Shown here in pieces: positions 61,001-64,000 of a stretch of 64,000 nucleotides of DNA (its first letter is position 1; the number at the start of each line of letters is the position of its first letter). This DNA comes from Bacteroidales bacterium (GTDB lineage Bacteria; Bacteroidota; Bacteroidia; Bacteroidales; Lentimicrobiaceae). The notes under the pieces were generated by a model, which saw only the letters and a list, made by a program, of their open reading frames with translations, did no database searches and was not told the DNA's origin. The translations under genes were made by a program, and so were the position numbers. The DNA lies in the NCBI GenBank assembly GCA_024636955.1, contig JAGXGB010000016.1, positions 1 through 64,000 on the forward strand, given 5' to 3'.

Positions 61001-64000
61001 AGGTAGAATCATCTGATTTTGAAGCTACAAATGTTGAATATATCGAGTTTTGGTTAATGGATCCTTTCTCAGAGGACTCTACGCATACTGGTGGTGACTT
61101 ATATTTTAATCTTGGTGATATTTCAGAAGACATTCTTCCTGATGGCCGTAAAAGTTACGAGAACGGATTACCTACAAGTGAAAATGTAATTAATGTTGAT
61201 ACAACAATATGGGGTCGTGTTCCAACACTACAGTCGTTAGTTAATGCATTTGACAATGATGAAGCTGCAAGACCTTTTCAGGATGTAGGTTATGATGGTT
61301 TAATGGATTCGGATGAACGTACTTTCTTTGACACTACCTATGTTCAGAAAATAGCTAATATATTTGGAACCGTCTCGAATGCATACGTTAATGCTGCCAA
61401 TGACCCTTCAGGTGATAATTATCATCATTTCCGTGGTTCAGATTACGATGCAGATCTTCGTTACAGCAGCATTCTTGAGCGATATAAAAGATATAATGGC
61501 ACTGAAGGAAATTCACGCTCATCACAGCAAGATGCTGAACAGTATCAAACACATGCAACAACACTTCCCAATGTTGAAGATATCAATCGCGATAATACGC
61601 TTAATGAACAAGAACGTTATTTCCAATATCGTGTAAGACTTGATCCAAAAAGAATGGAAGTAGGTCAAAACTACATTGTTGATATTCAAACTCCAACGGG
61701 CGATTTGAGGAAAGAAAATAACCGCCCTGTTGATGTAAAATGGTATCAATTCCGTATTCCTGTTCAGAGCCCCAGTAAGGTTGTTGGAAACATTCAGGAC
61801 TTCAAGAGTATCCGTTTCATGAGGATGTTCCTTAAAGATTTTGAGCAGGATGTTGTTTTGCGTTTTGCAACCCTTGAACTAGTGCGAGGCGAATGGCGCA
61901 AGTATTATGATAACCTGCTAGCTCCCGGAGAATATATTCCTGACCCTAATCAAGGGCTCACAAGCTTTGATATTTCCTCAGTCAATATTGAAGAAAACAG
62001 AGGTAGAGAGAATGTAAATTATAACCTCCCTCCCGATATTGAGCGTGAAATCAACGTTGGTACTACTAATCTTACTGAGCTAAATGAGCAGTCGATGGTA
62101 CTTAAAGTATGCGATCTGCTTGATGGTGATGCACGTGGTGCATACAAGACTACTGATTTCGATTTCCGTCAGTATAAAAGGCTCCGAATGTACATTCACG
62201 CAGAAAAAACTAGAGAGTTTGAGGAACTTGAAACAGGTGATTTAACTGTATTTGTAAGAATAGGGTCAGACTTTACTGAAAATTATTATGAATATGAAGT
62301 ACCAGTAGAATTTACTCCCTGGGGTACATCATATTTGGAGCAAAGGACAATATGGCCATTAGCGAATGAGATGAATATTGAACTTCAGAAACTGGTTGAT
62401 GCCAAGCAACGAAGAAATGCTGCAATGGGCAACCCGGGTTCTATGGTAACGGTTGTTACACCTTTTGAAGTTTTTGATGGCAACAACAGAATAACTGTTG
62501 TTGGTATGCCAAGCCTAAGTGATGTAAAAGCCTTCATGGTAGGTGTGAGGAATCCTAAAAAGCAATCAATTAGCGACAATGATGATGGTGACCCAAAATG
62601 TGCTGAAATATGGGTAAATGAACTTCGCCTTACTGACTTTGATGAAAAAAGTGGAATGGCTGCTACTGCCAGAATAGCTGCTAACCTTGCCGATCTTGGT
62701 AATGTTGTTGTGTCAGGTGCTTACTCTACACCAGGGTTTGGTAGTATTGAGAAAAAGGTAAATGAACGTCAACAGGAAACTGTAGGTCAGTTTGATATAG
62801 CAACAAATATCCAATTAGGTAAATTCTTCCCCGAGAAGAGTGGTATTAAAATGCCAATGCATATTGACTATTCTGAGATGCGCCTAACTCCAAAATACAA
62901 TCCATTGGATCCTGATATTCTTTATAAAGATCAGATAAGGGAACTTGAAAAAGACGCTAAGGATTCTATTCAAAGCAAAGTACAGGATATCACTAAGAGA
63001 AAAAATATAAATTTTGTGAATGTGCGTAAAGAAAAAGTTGGTGCCATTGGTAAGCCTAAGATCTACGATATTGAAAACTTTGACTTTACATATGCTTATA
63101 CTGAAATCTATCATAGGAACATAGACATTGAATACGATAGAAGACGTCAATACAGGGGAGGAATTGGATATAATTTTATCAACAATCCTAAACCGGTGAG
63201 GCCATTTAACAATGTTAAAATTCTGCAAAGAAAGTCGCTCTCTATTATTAAAGACTTTAACTTCTATTATATTCCAAAGATGTTCTCATTCCGCACTGAT
63301 ATGAATAGGCAGTATAATGAGAGGCTAATGAGAAACAAGAGTGAGGCCTTAATTTTAATTGAGCCAACCTATGTTAAAATGTGGGATTGGAACAGACTTT
63401 ATGACCTGAAGTTTGACCTTGCGCAATCGCTTAAATTAGAGTACCAGGCTAATGCAAATGCCTATATAAACGAGCCTCCGGGACGTATTGACAGAAATAG
63501 TGATGATTATGAAGCACGCCGTGATACTATTTGGGATGAAATAGGGAATTTTGGAACAATGAATCGATTCTCACAGAACTTCAGCCTGAATTATGTTGTA
63601 CCAATTAATAAAATTCCAGTATTCAACTGGATTACATTAAATACCAGATACAACAGCACCTTCAGGTGGGAAGCTTCACCTCGTTCTATACAAGAAATAA
63701 TGGGTAATTCAATTGAAAATTCAAATACAATTAACATAAATGGAAATGCACGGTTAACAACACTTTACAATAAATCGGCATTCCTACGTAAGCTTAATCA
63801 GGCATCAGCAGCAAATAACAGGCGACAGGGGACAGTTCCTCCAGCTGAACGACGTGCTTCTCCTGATCGACCCGAAGAAAAACCAATTGATGCAGCAGCT
63901 GTTCAAGACACGACTAAGTCAAGTGCATCAAATAAAATATTCAAGGCAATTGGTATAGGAACCGTTAAATTGCTCACTGGATTCAAAGACCTGCAGTTTA
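58048..64000 (+). CDS. sprA: T9SS translocon protein SprA (partial, runs off the window)
   Basis: An open frame with no stop from 58048 to the window end: 1984 codons, and the family is about 2300-2500. SprA (Sov) is the very large outer-membrane barrel through which T9SS cargo leaves. No ATG or GTG opens the frame near the signal peptide: the last upstream stop is at 58021, and TTG 58048 (LERIIKYLLRSFVLLFVVTLL) is the best start, ATT 58036 the alternative. Features are IPQIHIGGEVFDRIFGGNTIDIRPQGSAEVTFG near 155, IEFWLMDPF near 993, and many Asp/Asn-rich strands. It starts 55 bp after ruvA. Confidence 0.95.
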   Translation, partial: MERIIKYLLRSFVLLFVVTLLWGIFIAPVNSASPESILNQYTPPDTTLPGGDLPYPIPTPQPGELPSEEEDNKLFLEPPSNFSEELIYDPVTNTYTYTKKAGELDLTSPWGYTMEEYQEINLQRSLQSYWRERSLGSSAGGSTGIIPQIHIGGEVFDRIFGGNTIDIRPQGSAEVTFGILSNFTDDPARDLRQRRVTNFDFQQRIQMSVMAKIGDKIEFNTNYNTEATFEFENKLKLKYEGKEDEIIKLIEAGDITFPLTSTLITGSQSLFGLKTQMQFGKATVTAVFSQQKSETSNITVQGGAQTSNFSLTALDYEDNKHFFLSQYFANNYDNALSKLPIINSNINISKIEVWVTNIGPAVTDNRNIAAFMDLGERDPYNTSIMPNAAMRFPDNRSNNLISKFDTASIRNINQVTQYLSGPPFGYTAGTDFDKVENARKLNPSEYTLNSKLGFISLNSALNSDQVLAVAYQYTVIGQDGEIYQVGEFSDEGISSPSTLIVKLLKSTALNTRLPIWDLMMKNVYNIGAFQVNREDFILNILYSGNENTVPTGYFTEGPPGIVGVPLLRVFNFDNLDPQLNPPPDGMFDFIDNAAREGGTIQSSNGRIYFTVREPFGEYLRSKISDPQLANKYAFDSLYTLTRSGAQQYPDKNRYLIEGQYKSQSGSEISLNALNVPQGSVRVTAGGIPLTENVDYTVDYTLGRVKIINAGILNSGTPVNISLENNATFNLQQQTMMGAHVDYKVSNNFLLGATLLNLHERPLTQKTNFGQEPISNTMWGLNFDYQTESLWLTRMVDKLPFYGTKVPSRIQINGEMAHFIPGHSRAVGKTGTSYIDDFEGSKSTIDLKNVGTWFLSGIPRGQISQDMFPEGIIGGGLSTLYNRALLSWYTIDPLFYDKNSKLRPDNISKDELSRNSVRYVSEKEVFPNISQDHSLPMNLQVLNLAYFPSERGPNNYDVTPSFASAGITEDGFLDDPASRWAGIMRKVESSDFEATNVEYIEFWLMDPFSEDSTHTGGDLYFNLGDISEDILPDGRKSYENGLPTSENVINVDTTIWGRVPTLQSLVNAFDNDEAARPFQDVGYDGLMDSDERTFFDTTYVQKIANIFGTVSNAYVNAANDPSGDNYHHFRGSDYDADLRYSSILERYKRYNGTEGNSRSSQQDAEQYQTHATTLPNVEDINRDNTLNEQERYFQYRVRLDPKRMEVGQNYIVDIQTPTGDLRKENNRPVDVKWYQFRIPVQSPSKVVGNIQDFKSIRFMRMFLKDFEQDVVLRFATLELVRGEWRKYYDNLLAPGEYIPDPNQGLTSFDISSVNIEENRGRENVNYNLPPDIEREINVGTTNLTELNEQSMVLKVCDLLDGDARGAYKTTDFDFRQYKRLRMYIHAEKTREFEELETGDLTVFVRIGSDFTENYYEYEVPVEFTPWGTSYLEQRTIWPLANEMNIELQKLVDAKQRRNAAMGNPGSMVTVVTPFEVFDGNNRITVVGMPSLSDVKAFMVGVRNPKKQSISDNDDGDPKCAEIWVNELRLTDFDEKSGMAATARIAANLADLGNVVVSGAYSTPGFGSIEKKVNERQQETVGQFDIATNIQLGKFFPEKSGIKMPMHIDYSEMRLTPKYNPLDPDILYKDQIRELEKDAKDSIQSKVQDITKRKNINFVNVRKEKVGAIGKPKIYDIENFDFTYAYTEIYHRNIDIEYDRRRQYRGGIGYNFINNPKPVRPFNNVKILQRKSLSIIKDFNFYYIPKMFSFRTDMNRQYNERLMRNKSEALILIEPTYVKMWDWNRLYDLKFDLAQSLKLEYQANANAYINEPPGRIDRNSDDYEARRDTIWDEIGNFGTMNRFSQNFSLNYVVPINKIPVFNWITLNTRYNSTFRWEASPRSIQEIMGNSIENSNTININGNARLTTLYNKSAFLRKLNQASAANNRRQGTVPPAERRASPDRPEEKPIDAAAVQDTTKSSASNKIFKAIGIGTVKLLTGFKDLQF

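Overview
The window is a stretch of chromosome from a member of the Bacteroidota. The evidence is a low-GC genome with sparse Shine-Dalgarno signals, several secreted proteins with Bacteroidota type A C-terminal sorting domains for the type IX secretion system (T9SS), the T9SS translocon gene sprA next to ruvA, and promoters of the TTTG-N19-TAnnTTTG type. The families IPExxxVDY, DUF6266, SxtJ, DUF5989 and GIN/DUF2807 fit this. I see no phage, insertion sequence, CRISPR array or rRNA. The species cannot be named from the sequence.

Layout. 1-183: tail of a c-type haem protein. 256-6178: the fused acyl-CoA mutase IcmF, divergent from a T9SS-exported M14 carboxypeptidase. 6304-11217 (minus): acpP-fabF-rnc-IPExxxVDY, then mnmA and a HAD phosphatase. 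11333-11406: tRNA(CAU), probably tRNA-Ile2, with promoter and terminator. 11567-24677: small and surface proteins, including DUF6266, a large PKD-type T9SS protein, a gene broken by an AT-dinucleotide slip, YqaE/Pmp3, GT39, GH16 lipoprotein, an acyltransferase and a CotH-like T9SS protein. 24774-29845: B12-radical SAM, GT2, GT4 and radical SAM/SPASM genes in one direction, an unassigned biosynthetic cluster. 30006-34828: SDR, a Crp/Fnr regulator, and a divergent rhodanese lipoprotein-porin-sulfurtransferase operon. 34937-38983 (minus): the SxtJ-DUF5989-carbamoyltransferase-SGNH cassette. 39325-45018: CPBP protease, cysS, M2 dipeptidase and a GIN lipoprotein. 45241-51993 (minus): exonuclease/GIY-YIG fusion, udk, and a complete sodium-pumping methylmalonyl-CoA decarboxylase operon with epimerase. 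52257-56282 (minus): recX-prfB (with programmed +1 frameshift), sirtuin-FKBP, mdh. 56509-64000: outer-membrane barrel, ruvA, and the first 1984 codons of sprA.

How the genes work together. IcmF, the epimerase, the biotin-dependent decarboxylase and malate dehydrogenase suggest propionate/methylmalonyl-CoA metabolism with energy recovered as a sodium gradient. SprA would export the four T9SS cargo proteins encoded here.

The most unusual signal is not a gene. Eight tandem-repeat arrays lie in or at the edges of intergenic regions, and every one has a period that is an exact multiple of 11 bp (11, 11, 22, 22, 33, 33, 44, 66). Four of the eight run into the 3' end and stop codon of a neighbouring gene. 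Two are dyad-symmetric, with 11-bp-phased half-sites on both arms. I know of no described element that explains this, and I treat it as the main candidate novelty.
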